From positions 105,859-169,858 of the forward strand of contig JAFLTQ010000004.1 of the NCBI GenBank assembly GCA_022510385.1: a stretch of DNA of 64,000 nucleotides, given 5' to 3'. The notes under the pieces are model-generated. The model had not been told where the DNA came from. It saw only the letters and a program-made list of their open reading frames with translations, and searched no databases. Shown here piece after piece: positions 35,098 to 47,759 of this stretch. How positions within the stretch are numbered: position 1 is the stretch's first letter; each line of letters opens with the position of its first letter. The stretch comes from Muribaculaceae bacterium (lineage in GTDB: Bacteria; Bacteroidota; Bacteroidia; Bacteroidales; Muribaculaceae). The position numbers and the translations under genes were made by a program.

Positions 35098-36780
35098 ATG
35101 AAAAAAAATGTTTTATTCCTTTCTTTAGGAGCAGCATTGATAGCCTTGACCGGCTGCTCTAAGAAAGTGGGAGAGTTCCAGAGCTCCTATTTTTCAGCGA
35201 ATCCTACTCCATTGGAGACAGTAGGAGAGAATGTGCCTGCTACTATTACCGGTAATATTCCGGCAAAATTCATGCAGAAGAATGCAAAGGTGACAGTGAC
35301 TCCGGTGCTCACTTATGCTGATGGAGAAACCAAAGGGACTCCTGTAGTAATCCAAGGAGAGAATGTACGTGCAAACGGTCAGGTAGTTAGTTATGCTGTC
35401 GGTGGTACGGTACAGGTGCCTTTCAATACTCAATATAATCCTCAGATGGCTGAGTCAGATCTCTGTCTCGATTTTGAAGTTGATCAGAACGGTAAGCTCT
35501 ATGGTTTGCCAAGAGTAAAAGTGGGTTATGGTATCATCGCTACATCAACTTTGGCTTCTGCAGAGACCATTCAACCTGCAATCACTGCTGATAAGTTCCA
35601 AAGAATAATCAATGAGAAATATAATGCAGAGATTATGTTCCTCATCAATCAGGCAATCATCCGTAAGAACCAGATTGATGCCCCTGATTATGTAGACCTC
35701 AACAATCGTCTCAAACAAGCTAATGAGGCTCCCAACCAGCAGATTGTAGGACTTAACATCCAGTCAACAGCATCTCCTGACGGAACACTTGCTTTCAATA
35801 CTGCTCTTGCAGAACGTCGTGAGGAAGTGACAACCGCATTTATGGAGAATCAGCTTAAGAAGGATAACATCACCAACTTCGGTGAGATCACTTCATCATT
35901 CACACCGGAAGACTGGGAAGGTTTCAAAGAGCTTGTAGAGAAGAGCAATATCCAGGATAAAGACCTTATTTTAGCTGTGCTTCAGATGTATAAGGATCCT
36001 AACCAAAGAGAGCAGGAAATCAAGAATATGTCCAGCGTATTCGATGAGCTGGCAAAAGAGATTCTGCCGAAATTGAGATATTCAAAGATTCAGGCTTCTA
36101 TCAATATAATCGGTAAGAGCGATGAGGAAATCTCACAGCTTGCTGTAAGCAATCCTAAAGAGTTGACAGAAGATGAGCTTCTCTATGCTGCTACTCTCAC
36201 CAACGATAACGCAAAGAAGATGGCTATCTATAAAAAAGCTACTGAGCTTTACCCGCAAAGCTATCGTGCATTCAATAACCTTGGTATGACTGAATATATC
36301 GCCGGCAATTATGCTGCAGCTAAATCAGATTTCGAAAAAGCTAAGAAGCTTGATCCGAGCTCTAAGGAAGTTGACCTGAACATGGGTCTTATCGCTCTTG
36401 TAGATGGTAACTACAGCAAAGCTAATGAATATATCGGAAGCGCTGCCGGAGTTCCGGAGGCTAATGATGCTCTTGGTACATATTATCTGACCCAGGGTGA
36501 GGTTAGCAAAGCTAACACTGCATTTGGAAACGCCAAGACAAACAATGCAGCTCTTGCTAAGATCTTGTCAAAGGATTATTCAGCTGCTCAGTCAATCCTT
36601 TCTGCAGTTCCAAATCCTGATGCCACAACTTATTATCTTGCAGCTGTTGTAGGTGCACGCACAAACAATGAGTCAGCTGTAGTGAGCAATCTTAAGAAGG
36701 CTGTATCTCTTGATCCGGCAATGGCAGCTCAGGCTCGCAATGACCTTGAATTCTCAAAATACAATCTTTCAGGTATTTGA
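35098..36780 (+). CDS. TPR-repeat lipoprotein with OmpA-like region
   Basis: 560 residues. Lipobox LTGC, lipidated C20. After a beta-rich N-terminal part (about 35-160) comes a stretch with STASPDGTLAFNTALAERR, which resembles the peptidoglycan-binding OmpA C-terminal motif (SPxG...N..L..xRA). The last 190 residues contain tetratricopeptide units (for example YRAFNNLGMTEYIAGNYAAA). The use of GCT, AAG and other frequent codons suggests high expression. Such proteins are common in Bacteroidales envelopes and may tether the outer membrane to peptidoglycan; the precise role is unknown. Two hairpins follow the stop. Confidence 0.82.
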   Translation: MKKNVLFLSLGAALIALTGCSKKVGEFQSSYFSANPTPLETVGENVPATITGNIPAKFMQKNAKVTVTPVLTYADGETKGTPVVIQGENVRANGQVVSYAVGGTVQVPFNTQYNPQMAESDLCLDFEVDQNGKLYGLPRVKVGYGIIATSTLASAETIQPAITADKFQRIINEKYNAEIMFLINQAIIRKNQIDAPDYVDLNNRLKQANEAPNQQIVGLNIQSTASPDGTLAFNTALAERREEVTTAFMENQLKKDNITNFGEITSSFTPEDWEGFKELVEKSNIQDKDLILAVLQMYKDPNQREQEIKNMSSVFDELAKEILPKLRYSKIQASINIIGKSDEEISQLAVSNPKELTEDELLYAATLTNDNAKKMAIYKKATELYPQSYRAFNNLGMTEYIAGNYAAAKSDFEKAKKLDPSSKEVDLNMGLIALVDGNYSKANEYIGSAAGVPEANDALGTYYLTQGEVSKANTAFGNAKTNNAALAKILSKDYSAAQSILSAVPNPDATTYYLAAVVGARTNNESAVVSNLKKAVSLDPAMAAQARNDLEFSKYNLSGI

Positions 36781-36790
36781 TAGGCTTAAT

Positions 36791-36835
36791 GATATTCAAT
36801 ACATACGGTGAATATCACTTACCGTATTGAATATC
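36791..36835 (+). other. Long RNA hairpin after the TPR lipoprotein gene
   Basis: GATATTCAATAC-ATA-CGGT (36791-36809) pairs with ACCGTATTGAATATC (36821-36835), a 15-base stem with a three-base bulge, starting 10 bases after the stop. It is not followed by a T tract, so alone it is a poor terminator. It could protect the 3' end of the message. Confidence 0.65.
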
Positions 36836-36848
36836 CAAAATAAACAAA

Positions 36849-36893
36849 CAGACGGTCAATAACAGTTATAGTTGTTGATCGTCTGTGTTTTTA
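36849..36893 (+). terminator. Intrinsic terminator of the TPR lipoprotein gene
   Basis: CAGACGGTCAATAAC (36849-36863) pairs with GTTGTTGATCGTCTG (36871-36885), fully paired with two G-T wobbles, then TGTTTTTATT. It lies 13 bases after the previous hairpin, giving two tandem stems. Confidence 0.88.
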
Positions 36894-40364
<3,471 letters not shown>

Positions 40365-40471
40365 TTTGAACGGAAACAATGGGAGTATTCCTATGGAAAA
40401 TGTTGTTTCCCGATGAATGGCAGGCAAGAGAGGATTTTTAAGAGATGTCGGACAAAAAATTAGAATAAAAT

Positions 40472-40502
40472 TTTGTGTATATCGCAAGTTTGAGTAAATT
40501 TG
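40472..40502 (+). promoter_or_regulatory. Promoter for rpsU
   Basis: TTTG (40472-40475), 19 bases, then TAAATTTG (40495-40502), an exact match to the Bacteroidota consensus. The predicted start lies about 40 bases before the rpsU ATG. Confidence 0.88.
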
Positions 40503-40546
40503 CACCGCAAAAATAACTAAAAACCCAACAACGAAAAAAAGAACAA

Positions 40547-40738
40547 ATGATTATCGTACAAGTAAAAGAGGGCGAAAATATAGAGAAAGCTCTCAAGAAA
40601 TTCAAAAGGAAATTTGAGAAAACCGGGATTGTAAAAGAATTGCGCAGACGTCAGGCATTTGAGAAGCCGTCAGTGACAAACAGAAAAAAGATGATAAAGG
40701 CTGCTTACGTACAGCAGTTGCGTCAGGCTGAGCAATAA
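40547..40738 (+). CDS. rpsU: 30S ribosomal protein S21
   Basis: 63 residues, normal size. Small, very basic protein of the 30S platform near the anti-Shine-Dalgarno site. Family landmarks are the start MIIVQVKEGENIEKALKKFK, the central KFEKTGIVKELRRRQAFEKPS and the basic C-terminal tail. It has a dedicated promoter (40472-40502) and terminator (40788-40823), so it can be expressed apart from the xer and hpf genes behind it. No clear Shine-Dalgarno sequence precedes the ATG. Confidence 0.97.
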   Translation: MIIVQVKEGENIEKALKKFKRKFEKTGIVKELRRRQAFEKPSVTNRKKMIKAAYVQQLRQAEQ

Positions 40739-40787
40739 AAATCACCGGAAAAATTATCCGACGAAATCATTTAAAAAATAGAGCTTA

Positions 40788-40823
40788 AGGCCGGGTCAGG
40801 AAAGTCCCGGTCTATAGTTTTTT
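40788..40823 (+). terminator. Intrinsic terminator after rpsU
   Basis: AGGCCGGG (40788-40795) pairs with CCCGGTCT (40806-40813) with one G-T pair and a ten-base loop, followed by ATAG and six T residues. It ends 52 bases before the recombinase ATG. Confidence 0.82.
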
Positions 40824-40875
40824 ATACTGCAAAAGATAAAATTATCTACATTTCTCAAGAATTGTTTCAAAAGAG

Positions 40876-41814
40876 ATGCCTGAATTGCTAAGTGAATATT
40901 TGGATTATCTGCGTTATGAGCTCAATCGGGCTCCATTGACAGTTGAGGCATATCGCAATGATATAAAGCAATTCATGGAATGGTTGTCGCCCGGAAACCC
41001 GGGAGCTATAGATTTCAGTAGTGTGACATCTTCAGACGTTAGAGGATGGCTCTCCTCGCTTGCAAGGGCCGGGGATATACCGCGCACTCTAAGAAGAAAA
41101 ATCATAAGCCTCCGCACTCTCTTCAAATGGATGATGAAAAGAGGTATGATCAACCGGTCGCCATTAAGAGACGTGCCATTGCCAAAAATACCTAAGCCAT
41201 TGCCGGATCTTGTAAAAGGAGACGAAATAGAAGCTGCTTTGGAGAATCTTCATAATGAGGAGGATGAAAACAAAGCGAAAACCTTGATGGAATCCTTAAT
41301 TGTAGAGATCCTCTATTCTTTGGGATTAAGAAGAGCGGAACTTGCCGGGTTAAATGATTCCGATATCTCATTTCATAAAGGAGAGATGAAAGTGACCGGA
41401 AAAAGATCAAAGCAGAGGGTGGTACCCGTGCCGGAGAAATTGCTTTCCAAGATAGCAGAATGGCAGCAGGAAAGAGACATTTGTGAAGAAAAACCGGAAG
41501 GAGAGAATGCCCTTTTCATCATAAAAGGGAAAAGGATCAGTCATGCACAGATCTATACTATAGTGAACCGAGCATTAAAGGATTCTACAGCAAGAAAGAA
41601 GAGTCCGCATGCGCTGCGTCATTCATTTGCATCGGCAATGCTTAATGGAGGAGCAGAAATAGATTCAGTCAGAGAGTTTTTGGGGCACGCATCTTTGGCG
41701 ACGACCCAGATTTATACCCATATTTCCCTGAACGAGATAAAGAAAGCCTATAATGGCGCTCATCCTCGTGCGGGACGAGTATATAAAAATGAGGAAAGTG
41801 ATAAAACAATTTGA
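40876..41814 (+). CDS. Tyrosine recombinase, XerC/XerD family
   Basis: 312 residues, the size of housekeeping Xer proteins. An N-terminal SAM-like (core-binding) domain covers about 1-85. The catalytic domain has R152 (LGLRRAEL), a lysine in VTGKRSKQR, H245 and R248 (HALRH), a His in the GHASLATTQ segment, and the nucleophile Y280 (IYTHIS). These proteins resolve chromosome dimers at dif. The rpsU-xer-hpf order is common in Bacteroidales and argues for a housekeeping role, not a mobile integrase. Whether it is XerC or XerD cannot be decided. Confidence 0.93.
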   Translation: MPELLSEYLDYLRYELNRAPLTVEAYRNDIKQFMEWLSPGNPGAIDFSSVTSSDVRGWLSSLARAGDIPRTLRRKIISLRTLFKWMMKRGMINRSPLRDVPLPKIPKPLPDLVKGDEIEAALENLHNEEDENKAKTLMESLIVEILYSLGLRRAELAGLNDSDISFHKGEMKVTGKRSKQRVVPVPEKLLSKIAEWQQERDICEEKPEGENALFIIKGKRISHAQIYTIVNRALKDSTARKKSPHALRHSFASAMLNGGAEIDSVREFLGHASLATTQIYTHISLNEIKKAYNGAHPRAGRVYKNEESDKTI

Positions 41815-41815
41815 T

Positions 41816-41823
41816 TAAATTTG
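41816..41823 (+). promoter_or_regulatory. Promoter -7 element for hpf
   Basis: TAAATTTG, exact -7 match, starting one base after the recombinase stop and 72 bases before the hpf ATG. No standard upstream element. Confidence 0.5.
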
Positions 41824-41895
41824 CCGTTATAAGAATAAAGAGAGGAGAGAATATTCTCTACCTTTTTCATACTCTAACCCCAAAAAGATCAGACT

Positions 41896-42189
41896 ATGGA
41901 AACAAACATCAAAGCAGTGCATTTCGACATTTCCGAGAAACTCGTAGATTTCATCAATAAAAAGGTGGAAAAGATATCAAGGCGTAATGAAACAGTGACT
42001 AAAGTGGATGTAGTTCTGACATTAGTAAAGCCGGAGACAGCGATGAACAAAGAGGCTGGAGTGAAATTGACAGTGCCGGGACATGGAGAGCTTTTTGCAT
42101 CAAAAACGGCTGACACTTTCGAAGAGGCCTTTGATCTTGCAGTGGATGCCCTGAAGCCTCAACTTGAGAAAATCAAGGCAAAGAAATAA
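41896..42189 (+). CDS. hpf: Ribosome hibernation-promoting factor, short form (HPF/RaiA family)
   Basis: 97 residues. Single beta-alpha-beta-beta-beta-alpha domain of the ribosome-associated inhibitor family, without the C-terminal dimerisation domain of the long form. It should bind the 30S decoding channel and stall or protect ribosomes in slow growth. The C-terminal segment DTFEEAFDLAVDALKPQLEK with basic tail is typical. It may have its own promoter next to the xer stop, and mltG begins four bases after its stop. Confidence 0.92.
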   Translation: METNIKAVHFDISEKLVDFINKKVEKISRRNETVTKVDVVLTLVKPETAMNKEAGVKLTVPGHGELFASKTADTFEEAFDLAVDALKPQLEKIKAKK

Positions 42190-42193
42190 TGTG

Positions 42194-43267
42194 ATGAGCG
42201 ATAAAAAGAAAAAAAGTCGCGCCGCTTCCCCTAAGGGTGGTGGCGCTTTTTCAGCCAAGAAATTTTGGATTACGGTGCTTGTCTCCCTATTATTGGTGGG
42301 CGGTATAATTTTGCTATATATTTTCTTGCCGGTTGTCGCCGACAAGTCGGAAGAAAATGCTCTTATAAAAGTGCCTGCAAATGCCACAACAGAGAATGTG
42401 AGGGATTCCATAGCCAAATATTTAGGTGAAAAATATGCGGATAACGTGGTCAGAGTATCACGGTTAAGAGGCACGGATTTCAGCAAAAGGCATGGTGCTT
42501 ATCTTCTTGAACAGGGTTTAACTCCATTACAGGCAGAGAAGAAAATAAGGCAGGGAGCCCAATGTCCTGTGAAGGTTGTAATAAATAATGCGCGAGGAGT
42601 CGACTTATTAGGGAAAAAGGTGGAAAAATATCTGGATTTTGATTCAGATTCTTTGAAAAAACAACTTAAAGATGCAGATTTTCTACAGGAGTATGGGTTG
42701 ACGCCGGATAATGCATTGGCTCTGTTTATAGACGATACTTATGAAGTCTATTGGAACGCGTCGCCCAAAACTTTGTCGGAAAAAATCGGTAAGAATTATA
42801 AAAGGATTTGGAATGAGCAAAGAATTCGGAAGGCTAAGGAATTGGGACTTAGTCCGGCAGAAGTGATAATCCTTGCTTCCATAGTTGACGAAGAGACCAA
42901 TAAGAAAGATGAGAAACCGAAAGTGGCGAGGCTCTATTTAAACCGGCTTAAGAAGGGGATGAAACTTCAGGCTGACCCGACAGTTAAATTTGCTCTTGGT
43001 GACTTTTCTTTGCGTAGAATCAGGAATGAACATCTTCAGGTTGAGTCTCCATATAACACATATAAAATAAATGGTTTGCCACCGGGACCGATCCGCACTG
43101 TGACAACCGGAGATATCGATGCAGTGCTTGATGCCCCGGCTCATGAATATTTATATATGTGTGCCAAAGATGATTTCTCAGGATATCATAATTTTGCAAA
43201 AGATTATTCAACACATTTACAGAATGCTCGTAAATATCAGCAGGCTTTAAACAGACGAGGTATATGA
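42194..43267 (+). CDS. mltG: Endolytic transglycosylase MltG (YceG-like)
   Basis: 357 residues from the ATG at 42194, after the hpf stop; a frame reaching back to 42164 overlaps hpf and is rejected. Inner-membrane protein with a Lys-rich cytoplasmic tail (1-27), one membrane segment (about 30-51) and a periplasmic YceG domain that cuts nascent peptidoglycan. The active-site stretch reads ASIVDEETNKKDE followed by LQADPTVKFAL. In E. coli the catalytic residue is the Glu of SIVEKET; here that position is Asp232, followed by two Glu (233, 234). The gene overlaps the DUF2007 gene by four bases. Confidence 0.92.
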   Translation: MSDKKKKSRAASPKGGGAFSAKKFWITVLVSLLLVGGIILLYIFLPVVADKSEENALIKVPANATTENVRDSIAKYLGEKYADNVVRVSRLRGTDFSKRHGAYLLEQGLTPLQAEKKIRQGAQCPVKVVINNARGVDLLGKKVEKYLDFDSDSLKKQLKDADFLQEYGLTPDNALALFIDDTYEVYWNASPKTLSEKIGKNYKRIWNEQRIRKAKELGLSPAEVIILASIVDEETNKKDEKPKVARLYLNRLKKGMKLQADPTVKFALGDFSLRRIRNEHLQVESPYNTYKINGLPPGPIRTVTTGDIDAVLDAPAHEYLYMCAKDDFSGYHNFAKDYSTHLQNARKYQQALNRRGI

Positions 43268-43476
43268 AATTGATAAATCAATATTCAAATGAGGCGGAAG
43301 CCTACATCGATAAGGGTTATTTAGAAAGCAACGGGATAGAGTGTGAGGTTGTTTCGAACGCAATGTCTGACATATTCCCGGCTCCGGGTTCAGGGAATGG
43401 ATCTATTGACCTTTACGTTGCTGACAATCAATATAAGGAGGCGGAAAAACTACTGTTCCATCGGGAAAATAACTAA
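43264..43476 (+). CDS. DUF2007 domain protein
   Basis: 70 residues, a single beta-alpha-beta-beta-alpha-beta domain with the DUF2007 pattern (NEAEAYIDKGYLESNGIECEV, then IDLYVADNQYKEAEKLL). Often annotated as putative signal-transducing protein on weak grounds. Starts within the mltG stop (ATGA) and is probably translated with it. Confidence 0.82.
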   Translation: MKLINQYSNEAEAYIDKGYLESNGIECEVVSNAMSDIFPAPGSGNGSIDLYVADNQYKEAEKLLFHRENN

Positions 43477-43501
43477 AAAATAGGGAATAGGTATTTAAAA
43501 A

Positions 43502-44809
43502 ATGAAGCAACGGATTCTATATCTTCTCATAGCCTTTGCCTATACCACTCTGTGGTCGTTTGTTTTTTCTCAAGAACTGACACCCGATGAGCGAGCTATG
43601 CAAGATGTATATGAAGAGTCTGAAAAGGAGGGGGATGAGGCCCAGAAAATCGTAGATGATGTTGAGAATTATGGCTATAAGTTGATGGATGACTTTGAGC
43701 CTCGACAACCGGAAGAAGCTCCTTCGATTAGAGCAGAAATGCCCGGCGATGGAACAGAAATCATTCCTTACTCTACAACTCGGGATCAACGTTGGTGGTG
43801 GACGCTCTTTAAGCAACATAAACTTTCGATGCAAGACACGACAGTGGTGTGGCCTAAGTTTCTCCAATTCTGTGTTGACGTTTATAATTGGGGCGACAGG
43901 ACTTTCAATACTTATAATCCGGAATATGTTCAGAGCACAGGGAAACGATGGAAGGTCAGGATTGTAAGTGACAATTGGCTTGACAGTTATGCACTTCGAT
44001 TGCCACCCATGGGTCAAACGGGCGCGATAAATACCACAATGAGCAGCGATGTTTATGCAAATATCGGAGCTTATATTCAATATATGGCGGTCAGTATCGG
44101 ATCTTCATATGATATCCAAAAGATTTTCAAGAAAACCGAGCCTTCCCACAAAAAATATGAATTCGGATTTATATGTGCGCTTTTCAATGCAGAACTCTAT
44201 TATCATGAGAACCGTGGAGGCGTTAATATCCGGACCTTCGATAAAGTGAATGAGGGAAAACTAATGAAGGAGTATTTTCCGGGAGTAAATATGTATACTC
44301 TTGGATTTGATGCATATTATTTTTTCAACAATAAGAAATATTCTCAAGGAGCTGCTTATAATTTTGCGAAATATCAGCTTAAGAGTCAAGGTTCTTTTAT
44401 GCTTGGATTATCAATCACCAATCAAAGATTATCCTTTGACTTTTCAAAGTTGCCGGAGCATATAAAAGAAAAACATCCGGAATATGATTTCAGGAATCTA
44501 TATTTCCATTATAATTCATATGCGATATTAGGAGGATATGGTTACAACTGGGTTCTGGCCCCTAAGCTTCTTTTTAATGCCACTATCATGCCCTCTATAG
44601 GGTTCAGTCATTATTATGAAGATTCTATTGAAGGGAATAAATATCTTTTATCATTGAATATACAGGGAAAGCTTTCACTGACTTATAATCTGGGAAATTA
44701 TTTTTTCGGAATTTTCGGTAATATGAAAGGTCATTATTATAAACAAGGGAAAACTTCACTGTTCAGTTCTATCGAGAATTTCTCGGCCTATATAGGTTTG
44801 AGATTCTAA
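43502..44809 (+). CDS. DUF4421 outer-membrane protein
   Basis: 435 residues. Signal peptide about 1-23 (ends in SQE). An acidic, helix-prone stretch covers about 25-65, followed by a domain with many alternating aromatic and polar strands and a C-terminal Phe, as expected for an outer-membrane beta-barrel. The sequence matches what I remember of DUF4421, a Bacteroidales family without known function. It lies between envelope genes (mltG, fucose synthase). TM strands are most evident after residue 180. Confidence 0.78.
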   Translation: MKQRILYLLIAFAYTTLWSFVFSQELTPDERAMQDVYEESEKEGDEAQKIVDDVENYGYKLMDDFEPRQPEEAPSIRAEMPGDGTEIIPYSTTRDQRWWWTLFKQHKLSMQDTTVVWPKFLQFCVDVYNWGDRTFNTYNPEYVQSTGKRWKVRIVSDNWLDSYALRLPPMGQTGAINTTMSSDVYANIGAYIQYMAVSIGSSYDIQKIFKKTEPSHKKYEFGFICALFNAELYYHENRGGVNIRTFDKVNEGKLMKEYFPGVNMYTLGFDAYYFFNNKKYSQGAAYNFAKYQLKSQGSFMLGLSITNQRLSFDFSKLPEHIKEKHPEYDFRNLYFHYNSYAILGGYGYNWVLAPKLLFNATIMPSIGFSHYYEDSIEGNKYLLSLNIQGKLSLTYNLGNYFFGIFGNMKGHYYKQGKTSLFSSIENFSAYIGLRF

Positions 44810-44819
44810 ATTTTTGCAG

Positions 44820-45749
44820 ATGGATATTAATTCTAAAATTTTCGTGGCAGGACATAGAGGAATGGTTGGATCTGCCATTGTCAGAGAGCTTCAGCGACAA
44901 GGATATAAAAATCTTGTGACGAGAACTCATTCCGAGCTTGATTTGACAAACCAACAAGCTGTCGATAGGTTTTTTGAAGAAGAGAAGCCGGAATATGTGT
45001 TCCTTGCAGCTGCCAAGGTGGGAGGAATATGGGCAAATTCCCAATCACCGGCCGACTTCATGTATCAGAATATGATGATGGAGATGAATGTGATTCATGC
45101 CGCCTGGCAAAACAATGTCACCAAACTTCTTTTTTTAGGATCTTCATGCATTTATCCGCGTATGGCTCCGCAACCTATATCGGAATCATGTCTGCTCACC
45201 TCATCACTGGAACAGACCAATGAAGCATATGCCCTTGCTAAAATATCAGGATTGAAGTATTGTGAATATCTTAACCGTCAGTATGCCACCGACTATATCT
45301 CCTTGATGCCAACAAATCTATATGGACCCAATGATAATTATCATCCGGAAGATTCGCATGTGCTCCCTGCATTGATAAGACGTTTCCATGAGGCAAAAGA
45401 AGCGGGAGCAGAATCTGTGGTGTGCTGGGGAGACGGCTCACCATTACGGGAATTTCTCTATGTAGATGACCTTGCCAATCTTTGCGTTTTCCTAATGAAT
45501 AATTATTCCGGCAATGAAACAGTTAATGCAGGAACGGGGAAAGAAATCAGTATCAAGGCTCTTACGGAACTTGTGGCAGATATAGTAGGTTTTAAAGGTC
45601 GGATTGAATGGGATGATTCCAAACCTAACGGAACTCCACGGAAACTGCTTGATGTTTCAAAAGCGAAATCTTTAGGATGGACCTACACCACATCGTTAAA
45701 AGATGGGATTGTTAAAGCATATCAAGATTTTCAGTCAAGGAGTCGCTGA
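44820..45749 (+). CDS. fcl: GDP-L-fucose synthase
   Basis: 309 residues from the ATG at 44820; a TTG two codons earlier is less likely. NADPH-dependent 3,5-epimerase/4-reductase making GDP-L-fucose from GDP-4-keto-6-deoxymannose. N-terminal [17 protein letters not shown] (Rossmann G-x2-G-x2-G), [17 protein letters not shown], catalytic YALAK, and [12 protein letters not shown] at the C terminus are all family hallmarks. L-fucose is a common constituent of Bacteroidales capsules and glycoproteins. The partner gmd gene is not in the window. It overlaps comF by 47 bases. Confidence 0.95.
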   Translation: MDINSKIFVAGHRGMVGSAIVRELQRQGYKNLVTRTHSELDLTNQQAVDRFFEEEKPEYVFLAAAKVGGIWANSQSPADFMYQNMMMEMNVIHAAWQNNVTKLLFLGSSCIYPRMAPQPISESCLLTSSLEQTNEAYALAKISGLKYCEYLNRQYATDYISLMPTNLYGPNDNYHPEDSHVLPALIRRFHEAKEAGAESVVCWGDGSPLREFLYVDDLANLCVFLMNNYSGNETVNAGTGKEISIKALTELVADIVGFKGRIEWDDSKPNGTPRKLLDVSKAKSLGWTYTTSLKDGIVKAYQDFQSRSR

Positions 45750-46410
45750 CCTTCTCTATCCGGCCAGATGCCATCTTTGTGGCGCTGATCTGACTCCGGC
45801 GGAACGTTTTGTTTGCATACCATGTGTCGAATCTCTCCCTCGCACCGGTTATCACCGGAGTTTCAGAAATCCAATGGAATCGCGGTTTGCGGGACAATTC
45901 CCGTTTGTCACAGCTACAGGCCATTTCTTCTATTCGCGTGATTCTTCATTAGCGGAGTTGATTCAGGATATGAAGTATCGTAATTTCCCCTCAATAGGTA
46001 ATCGCCTTGGAGAAATTGCAGGTGAAGAATTATTTTTGACAGGTTTTCTGAGTGAAATAGATTGTGTGGTGCCTCTGCCAATGCATTATCTTAAGAAAGC
46101 AAAAAGGGGGTATAACCAGACCGACAGAATAGCTGAGGGAATATGCAAAGCTTCCGGTTTGGAGTTGATAGATGCCTTGAAGATGACAAGACAACGCAAG
46201 ACCCAGACTTCTCTGACAGCAACCCAACGTGTCAACAATGCTACGGATCTTTTTGCTCCTCGGCCAAAAATTGATTTAAATGGGCGCGGAGTGCTTCTCG
46301 TAGATGATATATGCACAACCGGCGCAACAATGGGTTCCGCTGCTAAAGCCTTGACGGATGCTTTCCCGGATATTCGCTTATATCTTTTTGCACTCGGAGT
46401 GACTTTTTAG
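45703..46410 (+). CDS. ComF family protein (amidophosphoribosyltransferase-like)
   Basis: 235 residues. N-terminal zinc ribbon (CHLCG...CIPC, about residues 22-42) followed by a phosphoribosyltransferase fold with the PRPP-binding motif [14 protein letters not shown] near the C terminus. ComF proteins take part in DNA uptake in competent bacteria and may act in DNA metabolism elsewhere. The start at 45703 lies 47 bases inside fcl, in another frame; no later Met gives the zinc ribbon, so this start is preferred. Its stop overlaps the stop of the convergent recX gene. Confidence 0.88.
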   Translation: MGLLKHIKIFSQGVADLLYPARCHLCGADLTPAERFVCIPCVESLPRTGYHRSFRNPMESRFAGQFPFVTATGHFFYSRDSSLAELIQDMKYRNFPSIGNRLGEIAGEELFLTGFLSEIDCVVPLPMHYLKKAKRGYNQTDRIAEGICKASGLELIDALKMTRQRKTQTSLTATQRVNNATDLFAPRPKIDLNGRGVLLVDDICTTGATMGSAAKALTDAFPDIRLYLFALGVTF

Positions 46411-46898
46411 GAATCTATCTCTCCACGCGCTTCCAGAGCCTTTGCTGCTTTTACAGCGGCTGCAACCGGATACCCTCTCCCGACAAGATATCTTATTAAT
46501 TTTTGTTTCTCCTGAAAAGAATTTTCTCCTTTCAGGTCAAGAGATTTTGCCTTGGCACGAGCATTTTTAAAAATCCCTTCTCTCCAGATTTCTTGGTCTA
46601 TTCCCCTTAACGCCTCTGAAATCAATTGAGAGTTAATCCGTTTCTTTATCAATTCCATTCGAATTTTCATTGGCCCCCAGGCTGAAAATCGAGCTTTGTC
46701 ATGCGCATAACTTTTTGCATAGCGGCCATTATCTAAAAACCTGTTTTCTTTCAAGGATTCTATAATTTCGCTACGTTGGGGGGCAGGGAGGCCCCACCTG
46801 TAAAGCTTTTGCATCAGGTCATATTCGCATTGTTCGCTACGAGAGCACAGGCTTTCAAGTTTCCCGAGAGCCTCCTCTTTCGTAATCTGCTTTTTCAT
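46407..46898 (-). CDS. recX: RecX family regulatory protein
   Basis: 163 residues with the three-helix repeats of RecX: CSRSEQCEYDLMQKLYRWG near the start, LKENRFLDNGRYAKSYAHDKAR in the middle and RYLVGRGYPVAAAVKAA near the end. RecX binds RecA filaments and limits recombination. recA is not in the window. It lies three bases after the prmC stop, so both are probably cotranscribed. Tail-to-tail overlap of three bases with comF. Confidence 0.9.
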   Translation of the reverse strand: MKKQITKEEALGKLESLCSRSEQCEYDLMQKLYRWGLPAPQRSEIIESLKENRFLDNGRYAKSYAHDKARFSAWGPMKIRMELIKKRINSQLISEALRGIDQEIWREGIFKNARAKAKSLDLKGENSFQEKQKLIRYLVGRGYPVAAAVKAAKALEARGEIDS

Positions 46899-46901
46899 CT
46901 T

Positions 46902-47750
46902 TCATCTTTTTATTGCTATGGCAAACCTGTCTTTCCCGAAACTGTCTTTGACAATCCTGACATCATCATATCCGGCTTTTGTGAGTAATTCTTTCAATTC
47001 TTTTGATGTCATAGGATTAATTTCAAAGTAAAGCTTTCCGCCGGTCACCAACCGTGATTTTGCAATTTCCACAATCCTACGGTAGAAAATCAATGGATTT
47101 TCATCCCTGACAAAGAGTGCCTCATGAGGTTCATAGTCCAAGACATTCCTTTCCATATTAATAGCTTCCTTATCCATTACGTATGGAGGATTGGAAACAA
47201 TCAGATCAAATTTCCGGTCACCTAAAAATGAGTCGGGATTAAAGATATCATCCTTTATGATGTTAATGGGCGTTTTTAATTTCTTGCTGTTTTCAGTTGC
47301 CAAAAGAACCGCATCATCAGAGAAATCAACAGCAGTGACAGAAGAAAACGCAAGATTTCTTGCAAGCGCCAATGCAATGCATCCTGAGCCGGTGCATAGA
47401 TCTAAGACCCGAAGATCACTTTTATCTTTATTTTCATCGATAATCAAATCTACAAGTTCTTCGGTTTCCGGTCTTGGAATCAAGACGCCGGGTTTTGCCA
47501 ATAATTCCATGCCGTGGAAACGGGACTCTCCGGTGATATATTGGATTGGCTCTTGATTTAAAAGACGTTGCAAGATCTTATCTATTTCCTCTTTAATAAA
47601 AGGAGACAATTCATCTTGTTGATGAATCAGGATATCAGTGAGATTCCAACCTTTAAGATAATGAAAAATGAGTCGGATGATAGCATCCGACTCCCCTTTT
47701 CCGTATATAGGTTGTAATGATGTTTTAAGTTTCTGAAGAGTTTCAATCAT
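46902..47750 (-). CDS. prmC: Peptide chain release factor N5-glutamine methyltransferase
   Basis: 282 residues, normal length. It methylates the GGQ glutamine of release factors RF1 and RF2 using SAM. N-terminal helical domain (1-75), the PRPETEELVD signature, SAM motif I VLDLCTGSGCIALALA, and catalytic NPPY (in SNPPYVMDKEA). Cotranscribed with recX, three bases downstream. The DUF4136 gene ends nine bases upstream of its start, so all three - strand genes may share one promoter. Confidence 0.95.
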   Translation of the reverse strand: MIETLQKLKTSLQPIYGKGESDAIIRLIFHYLKGWNLTDILIHQQDELSPFIKEEIDKILQRLLNQEPIQYITGESRFHGMELLAKPGVLIPRPETEELVDLIIDENKDKSDLRVLDLCTGSGCIALALARNLAFSSVTAVDFSDDAVLLATENSKKLKTPINIIKDDIFNPDSFLGDRKFDLIVSNPPYVMDKEAINMERNVLDYEPHEALFVRDENPLIFYRRIVEIAKSRLVTGGKLYFEINPMTSKELKELLTKAGYDDVRIVKDSFGKDRFAIAIKR

Positions 47751-47759
47751 AACTCATAT

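Noticed and set aside
40876..41814. Tyrosine recombinase as a mobile-element integrase
   Set aside because: Size, conserved rpsU-xer-hpf context and lack of attachment repeats or cargo point to a housekeeping Xer protein.
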